Below are positions 52,435 through 60,537 of a DNA stretch of 64,000 bases, one piece after another. A model generated the notes under the pieces. The model was not told where the DNA came from, did no database searches, and saw only the letters and a list, made by a program, of their open reading frames with translations. The stretch is from Pilosibacter fragilis (lineage in GTDB: Bacteria; Bacillota; Clostridia; Lachnospirales; Lachnospiraceae), in the NCBI RefSeq assembly GCF_032490495.1, contig NZ_JAVYJB010000005.1, forward strand, positions 124,001 through 188,000. The letters run 5' to 3'. The translations under genes were made by a program, and so were the position numbers. Numbering within the stretch: position 1 is the first letter of the stretch; each line of letters begins with the position of its first letter.

Positions 52435-53245
52435 AAAACTCCATCACAAGCCCCGCATGCAGCTTGTGAACGGATTCTCCTAACGTCTCTTTCAGGAGAT
52501 CAAAGGCATGATCTCCGGTGCAGTGGCCGGTGTAGATTTCAGAAATACCGGTGGAGCGGATCCCTTCGGCGAGGGCAAGGATCTCTGCGTCGGTCTTATT
52601 GTAGAGGTGGAAGCCGCCGATCAGGGCTTTTACTTTTTTATCCGGGAAAGTCGCGGTGACCTCACGGATAATGGTATCGGCGCCGCCGTGGGAACAGCTG
52701 TTGAAGATCACAAGACCGTCCGGTGTGTCGAAGACAAGACTTTGCTCATGGGAGAAGGAATCCGGTCTCCAGCGCCGTTTTTCCTTCAGGTACATGTGCT
52801 CCCGGATTCCTTTTTTCTCCAGTCCCGGAGTCTTATGCGGAATCAGATAAACCCCGTCACATGGGGAAAAGTCCCCGGAGACGAGCTTGATCCGGTCCGG
52901 ATACTTTTTTAACATGCCCTTTGGAATACCGATGTATTTCTTGTAATTCCAGACACCTTTGCAGCAGTTTTCTCCGGTAGTTTCCCTAAAATAGAACGGT
53001 GCAAACGAATTTACCCTGAAAAATTCCGGAATTCCGTCTGCATGGTCATAGTGCGCGTGGGAGAGAACTCCGAAATCCACGTCTTTCATGTTCAGTCCAA
53101 GCACATCAGCATTCGTCAGAAAAAGTCCGGATGCCCCGGCATCGAGAAGGATATGTTTCCCATGATATTCAATAAAAATTGATAATCCCCATTCACAGCC
53201 GAGATTTTCGGCGGGGATGTTGTCGCTGAGTACGGTTGCTTTCAT
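52433..53245 (-). CDS. MBL-fold metallo-hydrolase
   Basis: Metallo-beta-lactamase-fold hydrolase of 270 residues. FGVLSHAHYDHADGIPEF (~residues 58-75) is the HxHxDH metal motif; FNSCSHGGADTIIREV (~180) and LIGGFHLYNK (~210) complete the site, and YTGHCTGDHAFDLL (~240) has the final His. It resembles the dihydropterin-type MBL group (7,8-dihydropterin-6-methyl synthase-like). ATG 53245 with a weak AAAGGA site. Substrate unknown. Confidence 0.9.
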   Translation of the reverse strand: MKATVLSDNIPAENLGCEWGLSIFIEYHGKHILLDAGASGLFLTNADVLGLNMKDVDFGVLSHAHYDHADGIPEFFRVNSFAPFYFRETTGENCCKGVWNYKKYIGIPKGMLKKYPDRIKLVSGDFSPCDGVYLIPHKTPGLEKKGIREHMYLKEKRRWRPDSFSHEQSLVFDTPDGLVIFNSCSHGGADTIIREVTATFPDKKVKALIGGFHLYNKTDAEILALAEGIRSTGISEIYTGHCTGDHAFDLLKETLGESVHKLHAGLVMEF

Positions 53246-53437
53246 AAATGAAAATCCTTTCGTAAAGTATTGATTGATAGTTGCCTTATAACTTTATTTT
53301 TTTCATTAAACACAAATGCGAACTTCCTGCAGGAAAGAGGTTTTGTATAACTTTGCGGCTTTACAAATTTCTTTTGCAATCTCTTTCTTATCGATCTTTT
53401 TCCTCATTAGATTTTTCCTATCAACGGTATTTGGGTA

Positions 53438-53604
53438 ACAAAAACGCCGGACAACCAAAGTTATCCGACGCCTTTTTTATGATTGCGTGTTTTATGCTGG
53501 CTGTCAGCCTCGATGCCTTGCCGAGTATCATAAAGTGCTGGTAATTACCCTCCCCAGCCAGAGTACAGCTTTCATGTGTCGCCACACGGAAACCTTTCTG
53601 GTTC
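53438..53604 (-). ncRNA. Candidate structured small RNA with own promoter and terminator
   Basis: On the minus strand TTGATA (53639-53634), 17 bases, TATAAT (53616-53611) is a near-consensus promoter. The transcript would run about 167 bases to the terminator CGTCGGATAA-CTTTGG-TTGTCCGGCG plus T-run (53472-53438). In between, CTGGCTG and CAGCCAG close a multibranch region with GGTAATTACC and CTCG...CGAG, and AACC-AGAAA-GGTT and GTGT-GGCG-ACAC hairpins precede it. A 61-codon open frame covers much of it, but its ATG lies at the expected transcription start and has no ribosome site. Confidence 0.65.
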
Positions 53605-53712
53605 ATTTATATTATACTCAAATCCCGTCCTCTTATCAACTGATTTTGAAATATCCAAGATTTTAACGGAAATGGCATGGAAAGTGTTACAGGAAAATCG
53701 CAGAAAGACCTC

Positions 53713-53741
53713 TTGAATATTTAAAGAAGAGATGTTATATT
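53713..53741 (+). promoter_or_regulatory. Promoter reading into the 53.8 kb inverted repeat
   Basis: TTGAAT (53713-53718), 17 bases, TATATT (53736-53741). Confidence 0.65.
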
Positions 53742-53754
53742 ATAGATAAGAGAA

Positions 53755-53916
53755 GTGCCACCGATAGACGGCTTGGCCCTCGAAAATATGGATTAAAAAA
53801 TAACCGCTAGTTTTGCGAGGACTGGGCGGTTATTTTTTTGCGTTTTTTTCGATGTATCAGAGGGTTACGCATGCCCTCTGCGAAGAGGGCCAAACCGCCT
53901 ACCGTTATGGTGGCAC
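53755..53916. other. Inverted-repeat locus resembling a decayed type I toxin-antitoxin
   Basis: GTGCCACC (53755-53762) ... GGTGGCAC (53909-53916) and GGCTTGGCCCTC ... GAGGGCCAAACCGCC frame about 162 bases. The centre is a bidirectional terminator-type hairpin, AATAACCGC/GCGGTTATT with T-rich flanks (53799-53840). The plus-strand promoter would make a ~93-base RNA ending there. On the minus strand an ORF of 21 codons (MRNPLIHRKKRKKITAQSSQN, 53872-53807) ends in the basic tail typical of holin-like peptides but lacks their hydrophobic helix. Resemblance to Clostridial holin-like toxin loci is from memory and needs comparison. Confidence 0.55.
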
Positions 53917-54100
53917 CTATATTATTCTATCACAAATTCTTTGATCTATAAAGTCTATTTTACGCTACTGGTGGTTTTAGAAGCCGCGTCGCTGCTATCC
54001 ACGTCAGGAATTTCATAGACCGCAGTGCCATGTCCGCCCCAAGCGGATCATGGACAAATGCCTGTATCTATGGTATACTATCCCCAAAGTCGGTTCTGAT

Positions 54101-54236
54101 ACATGGAGAAATTCTGCCTGAATTTCTCCATGCATAAAAAGGCACTAACGTGTCAAACGCACACTCGCGCAAGAAGAGTCTATCACAAGCGACTGCGCTC
54201 GGCGCGAGAATGTGTCAAGGCACATTCTTTTTATGG
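54101..54236 (+). repeat. Dispersed multi-hairpin repeat, family 2, copy D (longest)
   Basis: CATGGAGAAATTC pairs with GAATTTCTCCATG, then CATAAAAAGGCACTAACGTG. In this copy CTCGCGC (54163) pairs with GCGCGAG (54201) around an extra arm, ending in AATGTGTCAAGGCACATT and a T-rich run. It ends about 44 bases before gdpP. The stretch 53917-54100 in front of it holds one more hairpin (CATGTCCGCC/GCGGATCATG) and no gene. Confidence 0.75.
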
Positions 54237-54279
54237 TCTTGCTATGCCCATTTTACCGGGCGGCGGATAGGAGATAAGA

Positions 54280-56319
54280 ATGAAAGATGATAAAAAGGTC
54301 AGCCATATTCTGCAGCTTTACCTTCAGTGGCCGGTATTTTTAACGGCACTGGTAATCCTTGCGGGAGCTGCGGTCAACCTGATCTCACGCAAGGCGGGAT
54401 TCGTGATGCTTGCATTTACGGTGATCTACGCGGCGTGTGCCGGAACCCTGTATATGTACGGAAAGAAGCGGGCTCTCGGCAGTCTGGTGTCCTTTGCGTC
54501 GGCGTACAGCTGGAGTCAGAAACAGCTTCTGGCGTCCCTGGAGCTGCCCTACGCGATCGCGGACACGGAGGGTAAGATCCTTTGGATGAACCGCGCCTTT
54601 GAGGCGGTGACCAAAGAAGAGAAGAGCGCAGGGAAAAGCCTGACAATGCTCTTCAAGGAGATCACAGTGGAATCCCTCGAGAAGATGGAAAATGCGATGG
54701 AAGTCCATGTGATCTATGGGGAATCGAAATACCGCGTGAGTATGAAACGCGTGACGATCCGCCCGGATGAACTTGCCTCCGGAATCCCGGAGAAGCAGAC
54801 GGAGCAGCAGATCCTTGCGGTATATCTCTATGATGAGACAGAGCTCTACAACTACAAGCAGGCGATCACAGACCAGAAGATGGTCGCGGGCCTGATTTAT
54901 CTGGACAACTATGATGAGGCGTTGGAGAGCGTCGAGGAAGTCCGCAGATCGCTCTTAACGGCCCTGATCGATCGAAAGATCAACAAGTACATTTCTGCGG
55001 TCAACGGTATCGTAAAGAAGCTGGAGAAGGACAAATATTTCTTTGCGATCAAGCAGTGCTATATGCCGCGTCTGGAAAAAGAGCGGTTTGGACTGCTTGA
55101 GGAGGTAAAGACCGTCAATATCGGAAACGAGATGGCGGTGACCTTAAGTATCGGTATCGGAATGAACGGCGATACCTACAGCCAGAACTATGATTATGCC
55201 CGTACAGCGATCGATATGGCCCTCGGCCGCGGCGGTGATCAGGCGGTAGTAAAATGCGGCCAGAAGATCCAGTATTACGGCGGAAAGGCCCAGCAGTTAG
55301 AGAAAACGACCCGTGTCAAGGCCCGCGTCAAAGCCCATGCCCTCAGGGAGCTTCTTGAGACAAAGGACTGCCTTCTGATCATGGGACATAAGATCGGAGA
55401 TATCGACTGCTTCGGCGCGGCGATCGGAATGTACCGGATCGCGTCTGCCCTGAACAAAAAAGCACATATCGTGATCAATGAAGTGACCTCCTCGGTGCGT
55501 CCGATGATGGAACGCTTTGAGACCGGCGATTATCCGAAGGACCTGTTCCTCACGGGAAGTGAGGCCGCGGATATCGTGGATAACAATACGGCGCTTGTCG
55601 TTGTTGACGTCAACCGCCCGAGTATCACAGAAGAACCGGACCTTTTAAAACTCGTGAAGACGATCGTTGTCATCGATCACCACCGTCAGTCCAGCGAGAT
55701 CATCACAAACGCGACTCTGTCCTATGTAGAGCCTTACGCGTCATCCGCCTGTGAGCTGGTTGCGGAGATTTTACAGTATGTTGCTGACAGTATCCGGATC
55801 AAATCCCCGGAGGCGGACGCTATGTACGCGGGAATCGTGATCGATACGAACAACTTTACAAATCAGGCGGGCGTCCGCACCTTTGAGGCGGCGGCGTTCC
55901 TTAGAAGAAACGGAGCGGACGTGACGAGAGTACGGAAGTTGTTCCGTGACAGTATGGAGGACTACAAGGCGAGAGCCGAGGCAGTCCGTCAGGCAGAGGT
56001 CTATAAGAAATGCTTTGCCATCAGCGTGTGCCCGTCAGAGGGCGTGGAGAGCCCGACAGTAGTAGGCGCACAGGCTGCAAACGAGCTTCTTGACATTGTG
56101 GGAATGAAGGCATCTGTCGTTCTGACCCCATATGAAGGCAAAATCTATATCAGCGCGAGATCGATCGACGAAGTCAATGTCCAGGTCATGATGGAAAAGC
56201 TGGGCGGAGGCGGACACAGAACGATCGCAGGCGCACAGCTCCCGGGCGCTACCGTTGAGGAGGCCAAGGAGAAGGTGAAAGGCGTCATTGATATGATGCT
56301 GGAGAAAGGAGAAATTTAA
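54280..56319 (+). CDS. gdpP: Cyclic-di-AMP phosphodiesterase GdpP
   Basis: Membrane-bound DHH/DHHA1 phosphodiesterase that breaks down c-di-AMP. Two membrane helices (VFLTALVILAGAAVNLI and GFVMLAFTVIYAACAGTLYMY, ~residues 18-65), a PAS-like domain (IADTEGKILWMNRAFEAVTKEEK, ~95), a degenerate GGDEF (~175-345), then MGHKIGDIDCFGAAIGM (~367) with the metal ligands, VVIDHHRQSS (DHH, ~463) and KLGGGGHRTIAGAQ (DHHA1, ~641). Length 679 is usual. rplI follows after one base, so the two are coupled. Confidence 0.96.
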   Translation: MKDDKKVSHILQLYLQWPVFLTALVILAGAAVNLISRKAGFVMLAFTVIYAACAGTLYMYGKKRALGSLVSFASAYSWSQKQLLASLELPYAIADTEGKILWMNRAFEAVTKEEKSAGKSLTMLFKEITVESLEKMENAMEVHVIYGESKYRVSMKRVTIRPDELASGIPEKQTEQQILAVYLYDETELYNYKQAITDQKMVAGLIYLDNYDEALESVEEVRRSLLTALIDRKINKYISAVNGIVKKLEKDKYFFAIKQCYMPRLEKERFGLLEEVKTVNIGNEMAVTLSIGIGMNGDTYSQNYDYARTAIDMALGRGGDQAVVKCGQKIQYYGGKAQQLEKTTRVKARVKAHALRELLETKDCLLIMGHKIGDIDCFGAAIGMYRIASALNKKAHIVINEVTSSVRPMMERFETGDYPKDLFLTGSEAADIVDNNTALVVVDVNRPSITEEPDLLKLVKTIVVIDHHRQSSEIITNATLSYVEPYASSACELVAEILQYVADSIRIKSPEADAMYAGIVIDTNNFTNQAGVRTFEAAAFLRRNGADVTRVRKLFRDSMEDYKARAEAVRQAEVYKKCFAISVCPSEGVESPTVVGAQAANELLDIVGMKASVVLTPYEGKIYISARSIDEVNVQVMMEKLGGGGHRTIAGAQLPGATVEEAKEKVKGVIDMMLEKGEI

Positions 56320-56320
56320 G

Positions 56321-56767
56321 ATGGAAGTTGTATTATTAGAGGATGTGAAGGCACTTGGAAAAAAGGGCCAGGTCGTAAAGGTAAATGACGGATATGCGAG
56401 AAACTTTATCCTTCCGAAAAAGCTTGGTGTTGAGGCGACATCCAAGAACTTAAACGATTTAAAGCTCCAGAAAGCAAACGCGGAGAAGGTTGCGGCAGAG
56501 CAGCTTGCGGAGGCTAAGAAGCTTGCGGAGGAGATCGATAAGATGTCCGTAACCGTTTCGATCAAAGCCGGCGAGGGCGGACGCGCGTTCGGTTCCGTCT
56601 CCACAAAGGAGATCGCGAAGGCGGCGAAGGACCAGTTAAAGCTTGATATCGACAAGAAGAAGATGGTTCTGCCGGAGCCGATCAAGAGCATCGGAAGCTT
56701 TGAGGTTCCGATCAAGCTCCACAAGGAAGTAACAGCAAGACTCAGCGTGAAGGTCGTTGAGGCGTAA
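56321..56767 (+). CDS. rplI: 50S ribosomal protein L9
   Basis: Ribosomal protein of 148 residues. MEVVLLEDVKALGKKGQVVKVNDGYARNFILPKKLG (~residues 1-36) is the N-terminal 23S-binding domain and the central helix (EKVAAEQLAEAKKLAEEIDKMSV) joins the C-terminal domain. The start overlaps the gdpP end within one base, so it depends on gdpP translation; the Shine-Dalgarno GGAGAAAT lies in gdpP. Confidence 0.97.
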   Translation: MEVVLLEDVKALGKKGQVVKVNDGYARNFILPKKLGVEATSKNLNDLKLQKANAEKVAAEQLAEAKKLAEEIDKMSVTVSIKAGEGGRAFGSVSTKEIAKAAKDQLKLDIDKKKMVLPEPIKSIGSFEVPIKLHKEVTARLSVKVVEA

Positions 56768-56866
56768 AGACTGAATGTCTGCCGCGTGTGCAATACGCGG
56801 ACAGCATAGTTGAAATTCAGGGCAGGAAACCAGGTAGAGGTTCCAGCCTGCAAAGTAAGAAAGAAA

Positions 56867-56898
56867 ACGGCTTCTGCAGAAATATATGCAGAAGCCGT
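56867..56898 (+). terminator. Hairpin between rplI and dnaB
   Basis: ACGGCTTCTGCA pairs perfectly with TGCAGAAGCCGT but without a T-run. It may be a processing or partial attenuation site. A second hairpin (CCGCGT/ACGCGG) lies near 56781-56799. Confidence 0.55.
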
Positions 56899-56940
56899 GC
56901 GAAGTTATAGACACAGACGTACAGAGAGGAAATCGGACAG

Positions 56941-58275
56941 ATGGAAGAAGCGTTAGTAAAAAGGGTTTTGCCGCACAGCGTTGAGGCGGAGCAGTCGGTG
57001 ATCGGTTCCATGCTGATGGACAGGGATGCGATCATCGCGGCATCGGAGATCGTGGTCGCGGACGACTTTTATCAGCGTCAGTACGGGATCATGTTTGATA
57101 CGATGGTGGAGCTGTTCAATGAGGGAAAACCGGTGGATCTGGTCACGCTTCAGGACAGACTGAAGGAAAAGGATGTCCCGCCGGAGGTGTGCAGTCTGGA
57201 TTTTGTCCGCGATATCCTGGCAACGGTTCCGACTTCCGCGAATGTGCGCTCCTATGCCACGATCGTCCATGAAAAGGCGGTTCTCCGCCGCCTGATCAAG
57301 ATCAACGAGGAGATCGCCAACAACTGTTATTCCGGAAAGGACAGCCTTGAAGTGATCCTGGCTGACACGGAAAAGCAGATCTTCAACCTGTTGGAAAGCC
57401 GCGCTTCCGGCGATTTCGTGCCGATTCGTCAGGTCGCGCTGAACGTCCTTGATAAGATCGAGCAGGCGACCCGCTCAAAATCCACGGTAACGGGTCTTCC
57501 TACCGGATTTATCGATCTCGATTACCGGATGTCCGGCCTCCAGCCTTCGGATCTGATCCTGATCGCTGCCCGCCCGTCTATGGGAAAGACGGCGTTCGTG
57601 TTAAATATTACTGATTATATCGCGGTCCGGAGACAGAAGACCTGCCTGATCTTCAGTCTGGAGATGTCGAAGGAGCAGCTGGTAAACCGTATGCTGTCCA
57701 TGGAGTCCAACGTGGATTCCCAGAAGCTCCGTACCGGTACCCTGACGGATGCGGACTGGGACGCTGTCGTGGAAGGAATCGGTACGATTGGAAGCTCCAA
57801 GCTTGTTATTGACGATACGCCGGGTATTTCCATCATGGAACTTCGTTCCAAATGCCGGAAGGTTAAGCTGGAACATGGCCTCGACCTCGTTATGATCGAC
57901 TACCTGCAGTTAATGTCGGGCAGCGGAAAGAACGGGGACAACCGCCAGCAGGAGATTTCCGAGATCTCAAGATCCTTAAAGGCCATCGCGAGGGAGCTGA
58001 GCGTTCCGGTGATCGCCCTGTCCCAGCTTTCCCGTGCCTGCGAGACGAGAACGGATCACAGGCCGATGCTTTCGGACCTTCGAGAGTCCGGAGCCATCGA
58101 GCAGGATGCCGACGTTGTTATGTTCCTGTACCGTGACGATTATTATAATAAGGATACGGATAACCCGAACACGGCGGAGGTTATTATCGCGAAACAGCGT
58201 AACGGCCCGATCGGAACCGTATATCTTGGCTGGAAACCGGAACTGACCCGGTTTGTGAATATTGCGAAAGAGTAG
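56941..58275 (+). CDS. dnaB: Replicative DNA helicase DnaB
   Basis: Hexameric 5'-3' helicase at the fork. The N-terminal domain (VLPHSVEAEQSVIGSMLMD, ~residues 9-28) mediates hexamer formation and primase contact. LILIAARPSMGKTAFVLNI (~203-221) is Walker A, LDLVMIDYLQLMSG (~311-324) Walker B, LSQLSRACETRTDHRPMLSDLRESGAIEQDADVV (~360-395) the rest of the RecA-like core with the arginine finger. Length 444. The AGAGAGGAA site precedes ATG 56941. The DnaI-like loader is at 9.8 kb. Confidence 0.97.
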   Translation: MEEALVKRVLPHSVEAEQSVIGSMLMDRDAIIAASEIVVADDFYQRQYGIMFDTMVELFNEGKPVDLVTLQDRLKEKDVPPEVCSLDFVRDILATVPTSANVRSYATIVHEKAVLRRLIKINEEIANNCYSGKDSLEVILADTEKQIFNLLESRASGDFVPIRQVALNVLDKIEQATRSKSTVTGLPTGFIDLDYRMSGLQPSDLILIAARPSMGKTAFVLNITDYIAVRRQKTCLIFSLEMSKEQLVNRMLSMESNVDSQKLRTGTLTDADWDAVVEGIGTIGSSKLVIDDTPGISIMELRSKCRKVKLEHGLDLVMIDYLQLMSGSGKNGDNRQQEISEISRSLKAIARELSVPVIALSQLSRACETRTDHRPMLSDLRESGAIEQDADVVMFLYRDDYYNKDTDNPNTAEVIIAKQRNGPIGTVYLGWKPELTRFVNIAKE

Positions 58276-58292
58276 CAGTAAATGCATGGTCA

Positions 58293-58348
58293 AGCGCCTG
58301 CTTTCGAATGGAATTTGAAGAAATTTCATCGGAAGCGGGCGCTCTTGT
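58293..58348 (+). terminator. Terminator of dnaB
   Basis: AGCGCCTGCTTTCGA pairs with TCGGAAGCGGGCGCT, followed by CTTGT. Confidence 0.75.
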
Positions 58349-58524
58349 CATATTAAGGGGTGGCTTCACATATATTATTAGCAATCTGATAACGGTTTTG
58401 CAGGCATGCGGCAGTCTGTGGACATGCTGAGAAACTGGATCAAACAGAGTCGAACAATCGTTGCGGTTCATGGCAGAAATTTTCCGGACTGTGACGAAAA
58501 TCATGTGAAAGGAAGAGGATGACC

Positions 58525-59190
58525 ATGTCAGAAACACATTATCTGATCTCCGACGCCTCGAAAAAGGTTGATGTGGAATCTCATGTACTTCGGTACTGGG
58601 AGGAGGAACTGGAGATGAACATCCCTCGCAACGAGATGGGACATCGGTATTATACGGATTTTCATATCCGTCTTTTTAAACAGATCAAGGAATTGAAGGA
58701 AAAGGGGTATCAGTTAAAGGCGATCAAGACAGCGTTGGCGAAAACGCTGGACGCGGAGGGGGAATCGGTGGCACCCACGGATGTTCTTGAGGAGGATGTT
58801 ATGACGGCATTGAAGGAATGCACGGAGCAGGAGAAGAGAGATCTGGAAAAGCTGGATCCGGGGGAAGCCGCGGAACTCATGAACCGGGAAAAAGCGGAGC
58901 AGTTCAGGGAGTTTCTTACCCAGATGATCGGACAGGCTATCGAGGAGAACAACGAGAAGCTGAGCCAGGATATCAGCCGGATGGTGAACGATAAAGTGTT
59001 AAAGGAGATCGATTACCTGATGCGGGTGGCAGATGAGCGGGACGAAGAGCGGTTCCGGCAGCTGGATGAGACGATCCGGCTTTATCAGAAGGAGAATAAA
59101 GGGAGGGCGGAAGCTGCGGCGGCGAAAGCGCCGTTTTTGCCGTCGATCTTCAGAAAGAGAAAGTTTGGGAGAAATGGGAATAAGCTTTGA
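58525..59190 (+). CDS. MerR-like helix-turn-helix protein
   Basis: Putative DNA-binding protein of 221 residues. LISDASKKVDVESHVLRYWEEELEMNIPRNEMGHRYYTDFHIRLFKQIKELKEKGYQLKAIKTALA (~residues 4-70) is a MerR-type winged helix. The rest is a long helical, highly charged coiled-coil-prone region (EEDVMTALKECTEQEKRDLEKL ... DERDEERFRQLDETIRLYQKE) with a basic C-terminus. No effector-binding domain is visible. Two ATG candidates at 58519 and 58525; the second has better spacing to GGAAGAGG. Target unknown. Confidence 0.85.
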   Translation: MSETHYLISDASKKVDVESHVLRYWEEELEMNIPRNEMGHRYYTDFHIRLFKQIKELKEKGYQLKAIKTALAKTLDAEGESVAPTDVLEEDVMTALKECTEQEKRDLEKLDPGEAAELMNREKAEQFREFLTQMIGQAIEENNEKLSQDISRMVNDKVLKEIDYLMRVADERDEERFRQLDETIRLYQKENKGRAEAAAAKAPFLPSIFRKRKFGRNGNKL

Positions 59191-59254
59191 TGAGAGTAAC
59201 AATGAGAACTCCTTTCGCGAAGATCCGGATTCTGGATCAGAATCCACAGAAATC

Positions 59255-59288
59255 AAAAAGCCGTTGTTCGAATAGAACAACGGCTTTT
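59255..59288. terminator. Bidirectional terminator
   Basis: AAAAGCCGTTGTTC pairs with GAACAACGGCTTTT, five-base loop, A-rich and T-rich flanks. Between the MerR-like and ferredoxin genes. Confidence 0.92.
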
Positions 59289-59310
59289 ATGTATTGGTTT
59301 GCGTTTGTGA

Positions 59311-59481
59311 TCAACCCTCGTTGATTGCGCCTGTCGGACAGACACCAGCACAAGTACCGCAGCTAATGCAAGTATCAGCGTCGATTACGTACTGTCCATC
59401 TCCCTGAGAAATAGCGTTTACCGGACATTCACCAGCACAAGTACCGCAGCTAACGCAGCTATCGTTAATTACATATGCCAT
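59311..59481 (-). CDS. 2[4Fe-4S] ferredoxin
   Basis: Clostridial-type ferredoxin of 56 residues that carries low-potential electrons for fermentative and nitrogen or hydrogen metabolism. Starts MAYVINDSCVSCGTCAGECPV and has a second half DTCISCGTCAGVCPTGAINEG, i.e. two CxxCxxCxxxCP motifs for two cubane clusters. ATG 59481 with AGGAGG 9 bases upstream. The gene is too short for ordinary ORF cutoffs. Two identical 23-base segments (59344-59366, 59431-59453) code for the repeated cysteine motif. Confidence 0.97.
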   Translation of the reverse strand: MAYVINDSCVSCGTCAGECPVNAISQGDGQYVIDADTCISCGTCAGVCPTGAINEG

Positions 59482-59511
59482 AACAAAATACCTCCTTTGT
59501 TTATTTCTTTC

Positions 59512-59540
59512 ATTCTATAATAAACGGTTAAATTATTCAA
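59512..59540 (-). promoter_or_regulatory. Promoter of the ferredoxin gene
   Basis: On the minus strand TTGAAT (59540-59535), 17 bases, TAGAAT (59517-59512), about 30 bases before the start codon. The adjoining 59541-59740 holds no gene I can support. Confidence 0.7.
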
Positions 59541-59740
59541 GGGGAAAATTGTGAAAAAATGTACCTAATGAGGAACAAAAATCCAGTAAACATGCGGTTA
59601 GACAGTCACAACTCGAGTTAGTCTATTCTTACCTTTGCAGACAAAAATCAACCCGCTGTCATTCAGCTGAAAGCATTTCATGATGGTCAACATAGGCGGA
59701 CAGGCATTTTCTAAACTGGAAATACCATACCATGCAGGAA

Positions 59741-59900
59741 TGCATGATGGTTACTGTACGCGGGTAGGAATTTTCTGAACTGAAAATTCCGTATGATACC
59801 GTTATGACCGCGGATTTTGCCGATTCGGAATGCGAAGCATCGGCAAAATCCTGTTACAGTGCGCGGGCATGGAGTGCCCGTGTACTGTAACTGCATGATG
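59741..59900 (+). mobile_element. MITE-like element, family 1, copy c, with 9-bp target duplication
   Basis: Element 59750-59891 (142 bp). GTTACTGTACGCGGG (59750-59764) and CCCGTGTACTGTAAC (59877-59891) are terminal inverted repeats with one mismatch. TGCATGATG flanks it on both sides (59741-59749, 59892-59900). Inner hairpins match copy b almost exactly, most strongly over the final 70 bases. Confidence 0.93.
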
Positions 59901-59931
59901 AGGCTGTACCAGCAGATTTTGTAAAACCACC

Positions 59932-59960
59932 TTGCCAAGAAACGAAAAAAGTATTATACT
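59932..59960 (+). promoter_or_regulatory. Promoter of the DUF1858 gene
   Basis: TTGCCA (59932-59937), 17 bases, TATACT (59955-59960). Confidence 0.7.
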
Positions 59961-60058
59961 CTCGATATGCTGGCAAATGCGGCGATATGTCCGTTATGCC
60001 GGAAACAATCGTAGAAAATTGCCCTCAGCAGATTTCGAAGGTGAAAGGAGGATTTATC

Positions 60059-60265
60059 ATGCAGATTTCAAAAGAAATGCTCATTGGTGAGCTTCTTCAG
60101 GTTGATGAGAATATGGCTCAGATTTTAATGGGTGCTGGAATGCACTGCATCGGATGCCCGTCTTCTCAGATGGAGTCTCTGGAAGAGGCTTGCATGGTTC
60201 ACGGAATTCCGGTAGAAAAACTTGTAAGTGTAATTAACGAGTATCTGGCTCAGAAGCAGCAGTAA
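60059..60265 (+). CDS. DUF1858 small protein
   Basis: Protein of 68 residues. MQISKEMLIGELLQVDENMAQILMGAGMHCIGCPSSQMESLEEACMVHGIPVEKLVSVINEYL is typical of DUF1858, with CIGC that may bind metal or carry redox chemistry. Members often occur near hybrid-cluster or iron proteins in anaerobes; function unknown. ATG 60059 with AAAGGAGG 8 bases upstream; an earlier in-frame ATG at 59987 has no site. Monocistronic. Confidence 0.9.
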   Translation: MQISKEMLIGELLQVDENMAQILMGAGMHCIGCPSSQMESLEEACMVHGIPVEKLVSVINEYLAQKQQ

Positions 60266-60327
60266 TGTATGTGACCGCTCGAGAGAGTTTTGGTTTGCCG
60301 ACTGTGCGAAAGGTCGGAGAATGTAAG

Positions 60328-60373
60328 AAGGACTGCGGTCAGGGAGAATTTTCCCGGCTGCAGTCCTTTTTCC
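60328..60373 (+). terminator. Terminator of the DUF1858 gene
   Basis: GGACTGCGG pairs imperfectly with CTGCAGTCC, then six T. Confidence 0.8.
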
Positions 60374-60456
60374 ATTTTGACATATATGGAGCAATGTGCC
60401 ATAAAAATTCTGTATGTTGAAAAACATGGGGACATTTTGGAAACAGACTTTGCACA

Positions 60457-60505
60457 TAAAAAAGCATCTGTATAAATCTGTGGAATGCAGCTTTTTACAG
60501 ATGCT
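60457..60505 (-). terminator. Terminator of the mecA gene
   Basis: On the minus strand AGCATCTGTA pairs with TACAGATGCT followed by T7. Confidence 0.8.
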
Positions 60506-60537
60506 CTATTTAAATATTGATCAATTGGGAAGTCAGA

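Noticed and set aside
53421..53606. 61-codon open frame on the minus strand
   Set aside because: Its ATG sits at the expected transcription start, there is no ribosome site, and the region is better explained as a structured RNA.
54020..54060. CATGTCCGCC/GCGGATCATG hairpin
   Set aside because: Single hairpin with no T-run, promoter or repeat partner; kept only as a remark.
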